From: Bigelowiella natans CCMP2755
Lineage: Eukaryota; Cercozoa; Chlorarachniophyceae
DNA length: 33,822 nt
Assembly (NCBI GenBank): GCA_000320545.1
Contig: ADNK01001598.1
Span: forward strand, 2,501-36,322
Direction of reading: 5' to 3'
The number at the start of each line of letters is the position of its first letter. Position 1 is the stretch's first letter. The notes under the pieces are model-generated. The model had not been told where the DNA came from. It saw nothing but the letters and a program-made list of their open reading frames with translations, and made no database searches. Made by a program: the position numbers and the translations under genes. Below, piece by piece: positions 1-9,795 of the stretch.

Positions 1-138
1 AAAATCAAATCTCAACGCGCAATGCTAGAATGTCATTCATGAAATAACGTGAGCGTGCAGCATTCCAAGCTAGCAAGCTAAAAATGCTAGAATGGCTTGA
101 GAGGTTGACTGAAGATTCGACTATTGTGATGGTTAGAG

Positions 139-1376
139 TCACTCTCTTATGGTATCAATTAACTCCTTCTTGATCGAGCAATATATTTTTTTCCAGATAA
201 TAATCCATGTAATCAAGGGTGTCGGCCTCGCAAGTGGTGCCGATGCCAGAGAGCTGGGGCTCGCTAGCTCGCATGCTTTCTTGAAAGTCGAAATGAATCC
301 GCCATATATCACTTTCGATCTCAATTTCATACAGTTAGGAGACCAATCGATCATCACCATGGTGGTTTCACCACGACGTGCGAGTTGGACGACGGCGTAG
401 ACACCGTCCTTTTCCGGAAGGTGATCCTTCACGGAGTCCCACACTTCCTTATTTCTGACAAGGAGTGTTGACTCATCGACCCCCTCCTTGGCTTCCTTCA
501 CAAGGGCGATCTTACCTTTATCTGGCTTGAACATGGCCCAAGCAGACTTCAGGGTTTTGACTTTTTCAAGGGCTGCCCAAAAACATGTGTGGGGTCAGAA
601 CGCGAACACGCAGCTCACTGCGTGAATGCTCAGGCCTGGTCAACACAACCGCAGTAGAATGCAAAACGTATTGAATTTCAGTGGTCGGTGCGGGCAAACC
701 TGTTCTCCCTTCGCTAGTCAGGCATGACATTCGGCGTTCTTCCTCTTCGTTCTCAGCATGAGACCTCGCTTTGATCGCTATCCGCCAGAATAACCAGTGG
801 TAGAGCTCCGAGGCCGAGAGCTTCTTGCTGCATTCGAAAAGGTAAAACCCCTTTATCTAACCAAGGATCAGATCAGAATGTTCTTTTGTAATCCTGTCGT
901 TATGCGAGTCGTATGAGCATCTTTTGGAACCAAGCATCCTTTCAACTGAAAACAGCCACCCTCTTGAACCCCCTCTAGTTTCTTTGTCGGCCTTGGCCAT
1001 TTCAAGCACCGTGGAATACACCAATCGTTCGAATGAGTTCATGGGTGGGCCACTAGTGAGCATGAATCCTGGTTTTGTATAATCATCATAATGATTCAAT
1101 TTTTTGGCTTCCACCGACCAACCATGACCGATGCTGGTTTGTAGTGTTTCGGGTAACTCCTTCTTCCACAGAGTGCATTCTAAGACAATGTCACGCTTTG
1201 CATTATCTGTCCACACACATGCAAGGGACGTTCATCACACGGACATCTCGTACCACTTCCACCAACAATCTTTGAGAACGTGCCTACTTACAGAGTTTGC
1301 TTTCCAATGCACTGTCGAGTTGCTTGTACGTCTCACATCTATACAGAAGTGTCGGTGTTGATTTGTCGTCGGTCAT
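139..1376 (-). CDS. ADF/cofilin-homology (ADF-H) domain protein, four exons
   Basis: The predicted protein has 297 residues. Exons in reading order are 1376-1292, 1206-960, 827-700 and 572-139; junction phases agree and the total is 894 nt (298 codons with stop). The start ATG at 1376 begins MTDDKSTPTLLYRC, and exon 1 ends at a strong gtaagt donor. The last exon resembles an ADF-H fold: a block around VWDSVKDHLPEKDGVYAVV is followed by MIDWSPNCMKLRSKVIYGG, comparable to the cofilin pattern LP..D.RYAVYDF...WSP...K.RSK.IYA. ADF-H domains bind actin and usually sever or depolymerise filaments in the cytosol. The first ~165 residues, including KKLSASELYHWLFWRIA and an acidic NEEEERR run, match nothing I recognise. 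The C-terminal ~40 residues are unusual for cofilin and an unrecognised last intron is possible. The ADF-H call is by pattern only; the exon chain is well supported by phase. Confidence 0.6.
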
Positions 1377-2422
1377 GATGCCGCCAAGTGTGATTGACTG
1401 AATGATTGAAGCAGTTCCACACGAGTAGCTGAAAGGGTCATGCTAGCATGGGTCACGCTGAATCATCCGAAGGACCAGCACGGATTTTGAGGTTTGAAGG
1501 GTTCGCCGGTAACCGCTGGTGTCGTATCTGTGGAATGCTGGCTCAAGATTGAGGGCGACTTTTCGTGTGCGACATGACCCTCAACCCTGATGATCCAGTG
1601 ATTCCTGCAGTTCAATGTTCAATGTTCCTGCGACTTTTCATGTGCGACATGACCGATCCTGTGAACTATTGAACTGTTGCTGACTTGCAAAAAGTGACAA
1701 TGAAACTAGGAATGGAGGAATGGCTGGAATGCCATTCTTGATTCCTTTTGGTTTCACTAGTTGGTTGTCCTCACTGAGGTTAGTTCGAGGGACTGCATTT
1801 CATGGATTGCAAGTGTCTTGCCACACTCTGGAAATGTGGTTTTTCATCATTGTTCTCATTGTTTTGTCCACGTGTCCTGCAACGTTTTGGAAACTTTTGA
1901 GCAACTGCTGCTGCACTCATTCGCGTCACTCATTCATTGGTGTGTTGAGTGCGCGAGTTTGCTGCGCTCCGCTTGCCCACTTGTCCGAGGCGCTCTCAAC
2001 TTGTCAGCAGTGCCAGCCTAGCAGTCCATCAGCTGTGGCACGCTAGCACGTCTTGTTGGAGTGTCGATGCAGCTGGCGAGTGGTGCGAGCTAGTTGTCAG
2101 TCTCAATCTCGTTTGGCAAGCTGGCTAGCTGCGTGGTTGAGGATTGGAGGGTGGACGAGTTGGCACACTCAGGTGATCCTTTTGATCCCCTCTTTGATTC
2201 ACAACACTCATTCATTCGTTCCTCGATTCTGTCTGCACGTCCAGACGACGTCTGGCGGCTTGCACGTTCCAGCGATGAGCGTTGATCGTCCAATTGCGTG
2301 ATTCGTTTTTCACCGTCATGGCGCAGCGCATGCGACGCATGGGTGCAGCCACAAAACATCGCACGCACATGCGGACAAGCACACGACGTTGGCTCGCATC
2401 TAGGTGTGGGCATTTCATTCCA
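1377..2422. other. intergenic region, no gene recognised
   Basis: Short overlapping frames occur on both strands, but none has splice-supported extension, domain motifs or plausible composition. The only structure noted is the 25-bp direct repeat listed separately. Promoter elements of the gene starting at 1376 should lie at the left end, but I see no clear TATA box. Confidence 0.5.
1555..1654. repeat. pair of 25-bp direct repeats, 75 bp apart
   Basis: Positions 1555-1579 and 1630-1654 share 24 of 25 bases (one G/A difference), sharing the core tgtgcgacatgacc. A smaller repeat, ttcaatgttcaatgttc, lies just before the second copy. No function can be assigned; a local duplication is the simplest explanation. 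Confidence 0.7.
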
Positions 2423-2426
2423 GATT
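2423..2426. repeat. 4-bp target site duplication, left side of retrotransposon copy 1
   Basis: GATT precedes the left LTR and recurs at 7846-7849 directly after the right LTR. Defining the LTR as TGTTGC...CTACA gives matched 4-bp duplications for both copies in the window, which fixes the element ends. Confidence 0.9.
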
Positions 2427-2752
2427 TGTTGCGCGTAAGGTGTTCACAGGCCGAGGCGCTACGTGCACAAGTAGGCAGGGGGGGGGAAAGGCACGTTTGC
2501 TTCCTTTTGAAGAGTTGTGTTTATTTTTATTAAAGATTATATTTTTATTAAATCGTGCACTGCGTAATCATTCGCGAAGCTTTCGCGAATGCCGCCGCAC
2601 GTGGGGCAGCACACTTCCGGTGTGCTGCCATGAGTCCCGCCGGAACCCACGTGCCTATGCTGTATTAATATCTACGTTATCTATATTCTATATCCGCGAC
2701 AACCCCTTTGTTGTCGCACGTGACTTGTGCCCGCGTAGTGGTACGCGCTACA
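2427..2752 (-). repeat. 3' LTR of retrotransposon copy 1
   Basis: This 326-bp LTR is identical to 7520-7845. Read on the minus strand it holds three strong stem-loops: arms 2696-2703/2710-2717 (8 bp), 2605-2614/2620-2629 (10 bp) and 2569-2578/2582-2591 (10 bp). These are followed by AT-rich sequence with AATAAA-type poly(A) signals near 2520-2552 and a run of nine C. TATA-like sequence near 2680-2695 may mark the promoter. Confidence 0.92.
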
Positions 2753-2760
2753 CCTCCCCC
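2753..2760 (-). other. polypurine tract, copy 1
   Basis: On the minus strand GGGGGAGG directly abuts the 3' LTR, the expected position of the plus-strand primer of an LTR retrotransposon. The same octamer sits at 26097-26104 in copy 2. Confidence 0.75.
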
Positions 2761-2803
2761 AAGTCACGTTGCTCCTTCCTTCCTTCCTTATTCCCTTAGA
2801 CCT

Positions 2804-5800
2804 TCATCGCTTTCGGAACTTCACCAACCACCAGGTAATAGATTCCTCTCTAACCTTATCTCCTTTGTCGCTTACCCAGAACTCACCTTCGTCCTTAGGT
2901 TCGTGTCCATACCAGCCCTCTGCATCAAGGTCCCCCAGGACCTTATACCAGTGCTCAAAGGGTAAGTCGGGAACAGCTAGGTAGAGTAGCTGATATTTTC
3001 CGTCCTTTATTTTCATAGCTACCCTCTCCATATTTCGTAATCCAGGGTAGCCTAGATAGACAATCTTCATGCGCCAATCGTCGTTCACCCTGACCTTATT
3101 GTTTCCATATTCCACATCGAACTTAGGTCGGGGTCCTAAACAAGGCATTGCTCGCTCCCACACAGTAGGGTTTACTTTAACATCCTCTAGGAGCTTCTCA
3201 CCGATATCATAATTCTTTAGGTGACTGATGTGGCGCAAGGTGACCCTGTTCCCATCATAGATGTAGTACTGCTTCCTCCCCTTCCTCTCGGTAACCTTTG
3301 CAACGCCACCCCAGAAGGGGTCTTGTTTATTTCTCGATCTCAGATTTACCTTGGCCCTAACATACTGTCCTTCCTTTAGAACTCGGCCATCGTACGGGAC
3401 CTTCTCGTCTTCGCTCTCGGTATCGTCGTCGTTGTCGTCGCCTTCTTCCCTCTCCTTATCCTTGATACCTCCCCCAGACGTGAAGGTGTCGTTTACTAAC
3501 CCTTGTATCTTGTCTGGTGTGGTGCTATTTATCCTGCTTAGGTTGGCCAAGGTGCGGTGGAGTCGCTCTACCTTGGAGTTGGACTGGGCATAGTATACAG
3601 GTGAGGCATCAATATTAGGGTGTGGTAGCTGTAGAAGAGAGGTCTCATTATCCACATGTAACTTCTTTGGTATCTTGTTTATGCTAACTTCATCAGGGAT
3701 AGCCTGGAGCTCAGACTCCCAGGTACGGTAGCAGTTAGTAAGCCTCTGCTTATATAAGCCTTTGTTCTTCTTAGCAACGTTGACCTTGATAATCTTTTTA
3801 ACCCAGCACTTTCCAGTGGCCACATCAACGAAGGTAAGGTAGTGATAGCCATCGTACTTATAAACATCAATTTGCACGATATCTAAGAAGTTCCTTGCTT
3901 TGATTTTCTTAGATGCACGGCTCTTGCTGGACTCCTTGGTGGCGACGCCTGCCGCCTTCAAGCTGGAGCACCTGCAGCCACGCAGGTATGTCCTTATCTC
4001 TTTTAGCTTGTAGGGCCAGTAGTAATGGTAGAGTAGAGCAGTGATATGGTTTTCTCCTACGTGTGCAGGTCCATGGGCGGTAAAGAGAAGGGCTCCCCTG
4101 GTCCGCCGTGGCACGTAGGTACGCCTAACATTATTAGTGTATACATATATCCTATCACTAAGTACCTCATGCTTGTGTTTGTATTTATCCAGGTGTTCTT
4201 GAAGGTGCTGGAGCTCCTCTGGCTCAGGCAGGAAGTCGCCGTCCTCGAAGGTAATCGCGTTAACCATAGGGGTGACCTGGGTAGGGACTTTCTTTTCGAA
4301 CAGCCTGCTGAAATAGTCAGCAAGCTGCTTGTCTCCTGGTGCGTAGACCACTGTCCTCTTGTCCCTAAACTCTTCCGTGTCCGCCCTCATAGCTGCATAC
4401 TCATCGTTAGGCGCTTCGAGCTTGCGGTCGATGCCTAGGAGGGGCTTGTGGTCAGTCATTAAGGTGAAGCTGGGCACCGACAGCAGGTAGTATCTTAGTT
4501 TCCTCTGCGCCTCAGTCATGGCTTTATACTCTCCTTTTGTAGGGCTGTACTTGGCCTCAGCTGCTGTGCAGGCCCTGCCCCACACCCGTATGATCTGCTG
4601 GTCTTGGGTAAGTACAGCAGCCATACCTAGCTTAGACCAGTCTGTCCATAGGGTAGCTGGTCTAGTAGTGTCTAGCTTAGCATTCAATAGGGTGTTGCTG
4701 CATAACTTTATTAGGTTATCGAAGTGGGCATCAAGGCCAGCCTTGGCCCACACCTTAGCGAAGCTGAGGCCTACAGAGTTCTCCTTCCGGTAAGCAGTAG
4801 TAAAAGCAGCTGCAGTCCTAGCGTAGGTAGGGGAGAACCTACGTAGTATCCAAGCTGCAGTCTGCAAGAATGACTTTAACTCCTTTGCATTCTTAGGTTT
4901 AGGGGCTTGCTGTAGTGCTGCTACTTTCTCGGGGTTTGGGGTGATGCGGCCTTGCTCCAGGTAATATCCACACCACTTGATTCTTGTAGCTAGGAATGTA
5001 CACTTCTGCAGTCTAATAGTAAAACCGAAGTGTGCAAACCCTATGACGTGTTCAATAACGTCATCTATCCTTGGTGTAGGTGTCTGGATCCTCTTTATTA
5101 CTCGGTTGTGGCGGATGAAGTTGTGCGCCAGGCGGAAGAAAGGGTAAGTAGGTTTCTTAGCTAGCACATGTCTCACGTTCCATGGTGAGTTGCTTGGCTC
5201 TATCTTCCCTTCCTTTGCCCATTCATTGATCTGCCACTCTATCTTTTCCCAGTCCGCTTCCGGTCGCCTATGTTCTGGGTCATTGATGATGCACTCTTCG
5301 TATCCCTTCTTTAGCTCGATCTTTACTGGGGTAAGCTTGCTGGAGGGCTTCGTCGTCGGCTTGGTGATGTCAGAGTACTTCTCGTTTAATATTTTATTAA
5401 TGTACTTTTTGCCTTTGTCGATATCCCAATCATCAGCTGGGGGGGTCTTGTCCAGTAGCTCCGTTATCTGTCGGATGGTCTTGCCGGGGTTCTTCTTCCG
5501 TAGCTCGGTAGGTGTAGGTAGCTTGTTGTCCGCTAGGTCCATAAACTCTAACGCATTAACGCTTGACTCAGAGGTCCACTCGTCAAGCCGTATCATGTTC
5601 TGGCTGATGGTCCTGCCTGACTTCTTTGGCAACTTAGCAAAGTATATCTTGTGATTGTAGAATGATATGATCCCCCCTAATTTTTCTAGGGCATCCTGTC
5701 CGAGGAGTAGTTCCATGGATAAAGTCATGGCTACTCGGGTCTTGATTTGGGTCTCCGCGTCGCTGCCAGGTATCTGTAGCTTTAGCATTAGCTCACCGAC

Positions 5801-7480
5801 GGTCTTCATGGAAGAGCTTCCGTCTGCTTGAGCATATTTACGTTCTTTCTTAGTCACTTGATCCAATAGTCCTAACCTTCTTACTGTGCTTAGGCTTATG
5901 AAGGACTTCGGCATGCTGCCACTATCCCAAAGGGCAGGTAGTTTCTTGTAGTCTCCGTAGCTGTCTTTAACTTTAACCTTGGTCATAGCAACTTTGATAG
6001 TCCTGTTAGCGTCTTCGTCATTAATGTTGCATACTCCTAAGTTCTTTATGTCGTCTAGGGTCATGGGCTTGTCTTGGTCCTGCGTTGCTGGTACTGCTGT
6101 CTTCGTCGGCGCCTGCTTAAGGTGATCTAATATTCCGTTTATCTGCTGCTGTATAGCATTGATACTGTTCTGCTTTTTGTTCTTATATTTATTGTTCTTC
6201 CCGTTGTTGCTGCCTTGCCATTTGCTGTTGTTATATCCTTGTCCTCTGCCTTTCTTTCTCTTTAACTTCTCGTAGTGTTCGTTGAGCTGCCTGATCGTCA
6301 TCCTGGGTCGTCCTTCTTTCCTGTCTCTGCAGTCTTTAGCGGTGTGTTTCCCTTTACGTGAGCAGTATCCGCAACGTCGGTTACCTTCCCTGTCCTTGTA
6401 CCAGTCTCGCTGCGGCTTAATAGCGTTAATGTTTCCTATGCCAGGTACCTTAGGGCTGGTAAACTTGCGGTCCTGCTCCTGCTCGCGTAGGGATATAGCC
6501 TGCACTGCTGCCTCCATCGTGGTGTAGCCTTTCTCCGTAACGTAAGTGGATTCCTTTATCTTTAACTTGAACTCTTCAAACCTTGCCTGATCATCACCTG
6601 TGTTGTAATTAAAATCATGTAGTTCGTCGATCATATCCTGGAAGCGCGTGGCAAAGTCTCTAACAGGTTCTCTCTCATGCTGCATCATTGCTCTGTATTT
6701 TCTAATAGCCTGGGGTAGGGAGTTAGCATCCTGTTCATTTACAAAAGCCTTCATTATCGCCTCAACGTCTCGTAGCCCACTAACTGTAGTGTGTATTTTC
6801 TCTAGCTGCCTGATCCGGGTCCTGCCTGTCTCGTAAAGGTCCATGGCTTGCTTTATTATAGCTAGCCATTTGAGCTTGTCGTTTTCGGTGGGGTTAGGGG
6901 TAAAGTCGCAGAGTATACTCCTAGCGTTCTTCCACCACCTCCTTGCCTCACCTCTTTTCCCGTTGTATTTCGTTATCATAACCGGTGCTGTTTTAACAGA
7001 CATGAACTGGGTGTTCCGCTGTACCGGCTGCTGCTGCTTGACGGTGCTCTGGGTCGTCCCCCGCGAGGCGCCCAGACCCCCGTCGTTCCTAAACAAAGCT
7101 GCCCACTCTGGAGGTAAGTCTGCTTCGTAATCCATGATGTCCTGCATGATAGCTGCCCAAACATCATGTGTCTGATACTTGTATTCTATCGATACTTTCA
7201 GTTTGGCGTAGTTGCTCGCCCTGGGTCGCAAGGCTCGTAATGCCATTACGACCTTCTTGCTTTCGGCGGCCACGTCCTCGTCGTCCGCCTCGTAGAAGTT
7301 CTCCAGTGCCTCTGCTGCTGCATCTGCTTTCTTAATCCCGGGTGCTGGTCCCGGCGGTGCCTGTGGAGGTGTTCCTCCTCCTTCCTTAGCGTCCGTATCG
7401 CCCTTCCTTTCCTGTTTCTGCTCGTGCCCTTGCACGGCCTGCGAGCCAAAGTCCTGCTGTTCTTCTAGCTGCTGTGACAT
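2804..7480 (-). CDS. gag-pol polyprotein, copy 1, lacking the RT catalytic core
   Basis: A single 1,558-residue frame carries Gag (residues ~1-420) with zinc knuckle CGYCSRKGKHTAKDC near 370, aspartic protease with LWDSGS near 518, a truncated RT, RNase H (TDWS, GEYKAM, TDHKPL), and integrase with an HHCC zinc-binding part followed by the D, D, E residues (QIDVY, HVDNE, KVERL). Relative to copy 2, 99 codons are missing after residue ~813, so frame is kept but the YVDD active site is gone. Outside the gap I count about five amino-acid differences from copy 2. There is no frameshift or stop between gag and pol. The product could still give Gag, protease, RNase H and integrase, but should not polymerise DNA. 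Confidence 0.93.
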   Translation of the reverse strand: MSQQLEEQQDFGSQAVQGHEQKQERKGDTDAKEGGGTPPQAPPGPAPGIKKADAAAEALENFYEADDEDVAAESKKVVMALRALRPRASNYAKLKVSIEYKYQTHDVWAAIMQDIMDYEADLPPEWAALFRNDGGLGASRGTTQSTVKQQQPVQRNTQFMSVKTAPVMITKYNGKRGEARRWWKNARSILCDFTPNPTENDKLKWLAIIKQAMDLYETGRTRIRQLEKIHTTVSGLRDVEAIMKAFVNEQDANSLPQAIRKYRAMMQHEREPVRDFATRFQDMIDELHDFNYNTGDDQARFEEFKLKIKESTYVTEKGYTTMEAAVQAISLREQEQDRKFTSPKVPGIGNINAIKPQRDWYKDREGNRRCGYCSRKGKHTAKDCRDRKEGRPRMTIRQLNEHYEKLKRKKGRGQGYNNSKWQGSNNGKNNKYKNKKQNSINAIQQQINGILDHLKQAPTKTAVPATQDQDKPMTLDDIKNLGVCNINDEDANRTIKVAMTKVKVKDSYGDYKKLPALWDSGSMPKSFISLSTVRRLGLLDQVTKKERKYAQADGSSSMKTVGELMLKLQIPGSDAETQIKTRVAMTLSMELLLGQDALEKLGGIISFYNHKIYFAKLPKKSGRTISQNMIRLDEWTSESSVNALEFMDLADNKLPTPTELRKKNPGKTIRQITELLDKTPPADDWDIDKGKKYINKILNEKYSDITKPTTKPSSKLTPVKIELKKGYEECIINDPEHRRPEADWEKIEWQINEWAKEGKIEPSNSPWNVRHVLAKKPTYPFFRLAHNFIRHNRVIKRIQTPTPRIDDVIEHVIGFAHFGFTIRLQKCTFLATRIKWCGYYLEQGRITPNPEKVAALQQAPKPKNAKELKSFLQTAAWILRRFSPTYARTAAAFTTAYRKENSVGLSFAKVWAKAGLDAHFDNLIKLCSNTLLNAKLDTTRPATLWTDWSKLGMAAVLTQDQQIIRVWGRACTAAEAKYSPTKGEYKAMTEAQRKLRYYLLSVPSFTLMTDHKPLLGIDRKLEAPNDEYAAMRADTEEFRDKRTVVYAPGDKQLADYFSRLFEKKVPTQVTPMVNAITFEDGDFLPEPEELQHLQEHLDKYKHKHEVLSDRIYVYTNNVRRTYVPRRTRGALLFTAHGPAHVGENHITALLYHYYWPYKLKEIRTYLRGCRCSSLKAAGVATKESSKSRASKKIKARNFLDIVQIDVYKYDGYHYLTFVDVATGKCWVKKIIKVNVAKKNKGLYKQRLTNCYRTWESELQAIPDEVSINKIPKKLHVDNETSLLQLPHPNIDASPVYYAQSNSKVERLHRTLANLSRINSTTPDKIQGLVNDTFTSGGGIKDKEREEGDDNDDDTESEDEKVPYDGRVLKEGQYVRAKVNLRSRNKQDPFWGGVAKVTERKGRKQYYIYDGNRVTLRHISHLKNYDIGEKLLEDVKVNPTVWERAMPCLGPRPKFDVEYGNNKVRVNDDWRMKIVYLGYPGLRNMERVAMKIKDGKYQLLYLAVPDLPFEHWYKVLGDLDAEGWYGHEPKDEGEFWVSDKGDKVREESITWWLVKFRKR

Positions 7481-7500
7481 TGTTAGTCAAATCGTTTCCC

Positions 7501-7514
7501 GTGTGTGGAAGCCA
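7501..7514 (-). other. candidate primer binding site, copy 1
   Basis: Read on the minus strand, TGGCTTCCACACAC starts five bases inside the 5' LTR. It begins with the TGG expected to pair with a tRNA 3' CCA end. I cannot name the tRNA. The same sequence is at 31142-31155 in copy 2. Confidence 0.5.
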
Positions 7515-7519
7515 AAGGT

Positions 7520-7845
7520 TGTTGCGCGTAAGGTGTTCACAGGCCGAGGCGCTACGTGCACAAGTAGGCAGGGGGGGGGAAAGGCACGTTTGCTTCCTTT
7601 TGAAGAGTTGTGTTTATTTTTATTAAAGATTATATTTTTATTAAATCGTGCACTGCGTAATCATTCGCGAAGCTTTCGCGAATGCCGCCGCACGTGGGGC
7701 AGCACACTTCCGGTGTGCTGCCATGAGTCCCGCCGGAACCCACGTGCCTATGCTGTATTAATATCTACGTTATCTATATTCTATATCCGCGACAACCCCT
7801 TTGTTGTCGCACGTGACTTGTGCCCGCGTAGTGGTACGCGCTACA
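7520..7845 (-). repeat. 5' LTR of retrotransposon copy 1
   Basis: This 326-bp repeat is identical to 2427-2752. It supplies the element promoter and reads leftward into gag-pol. Hairpins and AT-rich poly(A)-signal region are as in the other LTR. Confidence 0.92.
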
Positions 7846-7849
7846 GATT
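7846..7849. repeat. 4-bp target site duplication, right side of copy 1
   Basis: GATT matches 2423-2426. Confidence 0.9.
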
Positions 7850-8860
7850 TGCCGCTGATGAGCGTTTCTTCGAACTGTTGCACAACAACGAGCTGCGTGC
7901 ACACTGGAGTGCACCAGCTGGTCCATTGTCACTAGTGTTGATGCAAGCTGCTTCCAAGCGCGCCGCTGCTAAACGATTGAATCATGCAATGATCCAATTC
8001 AACTATGGGGCTTGCACGCAATGTGTGTGCTCCAGTGCGCGTGCATGCCAGCAGCGCACCAGACTAGCAGAGCATGTGGTGCAACATGAGAGCATTGGAC
8101 AAGGATGATGAGGATCAATGTAAGGATGAGGATGAGGAGAACATGTCTAGCTAGCTAGGTGGGTGAGGATGCAAGCGTGTCCACAGTGTCGCGATCAAGC
8201 CGAGCTGCATGGAACACAAACTCTGTCTCCGCCCTTCGCCATCGCTCATCACACGCACGATGCACACGTGCGTGTCGTTCACCACATTGCAGCATGTTTG
8301 CATCAACTAACACACAAAGCACCGCTCATGCATTTTGGTGACTGCTTGGGCAAGTAGCACAAATTGAACAGCATTCACATCAATGAAAACATTTTGGCCT
8401 TGGTTCAGTGCGAAGTTTCGACAAAAAATGAAATGCTTTTCACATGCAATTCCATTGCCCATTGAAAATATTTCTTTCTTTCTGTTCAAAACATCACGGG
8501 CGTCATTCAAGACGTCGAAAAAATGGAAATGGCGAACAGATGACACATCCTCGGAGAAATAATTCCATCATATTTGGTCCATGTGTATTTCCAAAACACT
8601 AATTATATGAATTTAAATGCGAGCAAGAAACTCTTAGGAAGTTTGGAACTAATAATATGTAACGGAGAATTATTTGAAGAATCGTTGTTAGTATTTGGTT
8701 ATGTCGATCCTCTAGCCACGGGGAGTGGAAGATGATAGTAATTCGAGTGAGTGCATGAGTGAGAGAGTGAGTGAGTGAGTGAGTGAGTGAGGTAAATTTT
8801 ATATAAATTAAAAAAGATGATAAGTGACTTTCGGTACATCTAAGAATGAATAAAGATGGT
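7850..8860. other. intergenic region between copy 1 and the giant gene
   Basis: No supported gene. It should contain the 3' UTR of the giant gene, which ends at 8861, but I found no exact AATAAA on the minus strand close downstream. A GAGT microsatellite lies within it. Confidence 0.5.
8764..8791. repeat. (GAGT)n microsatellite
   Basis: Tetranucleotide GTGA/GAGT repeats run here, with degenerate flanks from about 8745. The tract lies just 3' of the giant gene stop codon. Confidence 0.85.
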
Positions 8861-9471
8861 TTATATTCTCTTCGCGGCTTTTGGATCTTCGAGGTGTTTA
8901 GCAAGTTTAGATGATATTTTGACAGCGTGTGGTCTCTTAATCGGCTGCAGGCTTTGAGGCCTTCTTGGTCTTGGCCTGGCTGGTATCAAAGAATGAATTC
9001 CAACCACCTCATCCTCCACCTCAGAATCTTCCTTTCTCTTTTTTCGAGCAGGGGAAAGGATCTGGGGCGGGGGAGACCCCACAATGACCTCTCTATCCTC
9101 GCCACCGTCGCTATCAGAAGTGGTGTCACTGTCACTGTCCGGAGTCTTGTTATCGTTGGACACATCGTTTTTCTTCACTACTTTTGAGTGAGAAAGAGGA
9201 AGAGAGCTATTCGTTCCGTTGAGCTCCTCCCCAACGTTCGCCAGGACTGTCTCTACGCTTCGGGTGCTCTTGCTGCTGATATACTCGAAGAATATCCAGG
9301 CAGGCTCGAGGAGGAGGAAATCGATGAATATCGCCATCATCCCAGCGAGAATCCAGTCGTTTGTGTAGTCCTTAGAAACACATAAGCTCAGGGCAAGGCA
9401 ATCTATCTCATTTTATTATACACTCACCCACGCAAATCCACTTACCCACAACATAAATAATATGCACACAC

Positions 9472-9509
<38 letters not shown>

Positions 9510-9758
9510 TATTATATGCATATGTGTGTGCATATCAAGCTGGAGGCTCCAGAATTCGTTAGAAATAGGCATAACTCACTTTCTTTCCTCTGGAGACAAG
9601 TGATTTGTAGCTGGCCGCATGAACGGCCGACAGAAGCGACATGATTATGCTCAGGCCTGATTGACGAACGACATTAATGCTAATTCAAAAAAGGGGAAAC
9701 GCTGCACGAACTTACATAAATGAGGGCATTTAGAATGATATATTATGTTCTATCTGTA

Positions 9759-9795
<37 letters not shown>

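Larger units (their letters stand above)
2427..7845 (-). mobile_element. Ty3/gypsy-type LTR retrotransposon, copy 1 (RT-deleted)
   Basis: The element is 5,419 bp, on the minus strand, with 326-bp LTRs at both ends that look identical base for base, TG...CA termini, and a 4-bp duplication (GATT). A polypurine tract adjoins the 3' LTR and a candidate primer binding site lies near the 5' LTR. The internal order gag, protease, RT, RNase H, integrase places it in the Ty3/gypsy (Metaviridae) group. It is 297 bp shorter than copy 2, and the whole difference lies in RT. Identical LTRs suggest recent insertion. Confidence 0.93.

Noticed and set aside
2053-2413. Overlapping short frames left of copy 1
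   Set aside because: They occur on both strands with random-looking composition, and the left LTR falls just after them with no continuity.
2427-2428. 5-bp target duplication GATTT for copy 1
   Set aside because: It would require the LTR to start at G, and copy 2 then has mismatched flanks. A 4-bp duplication with TG...CA ends fits both copies.
3351-4438. Plus-strand frames inside gag-pol (repeated at 26695-27782)
   Set aside because: They are antisense shadows of the retrotransposon polyprotein, identical in both copies because the copies are near-identical.
8307-8546. 79-residue minus-strand frame
   Set aside because: No recognised motif, no supported splice partners, AT-rich intergenic context.
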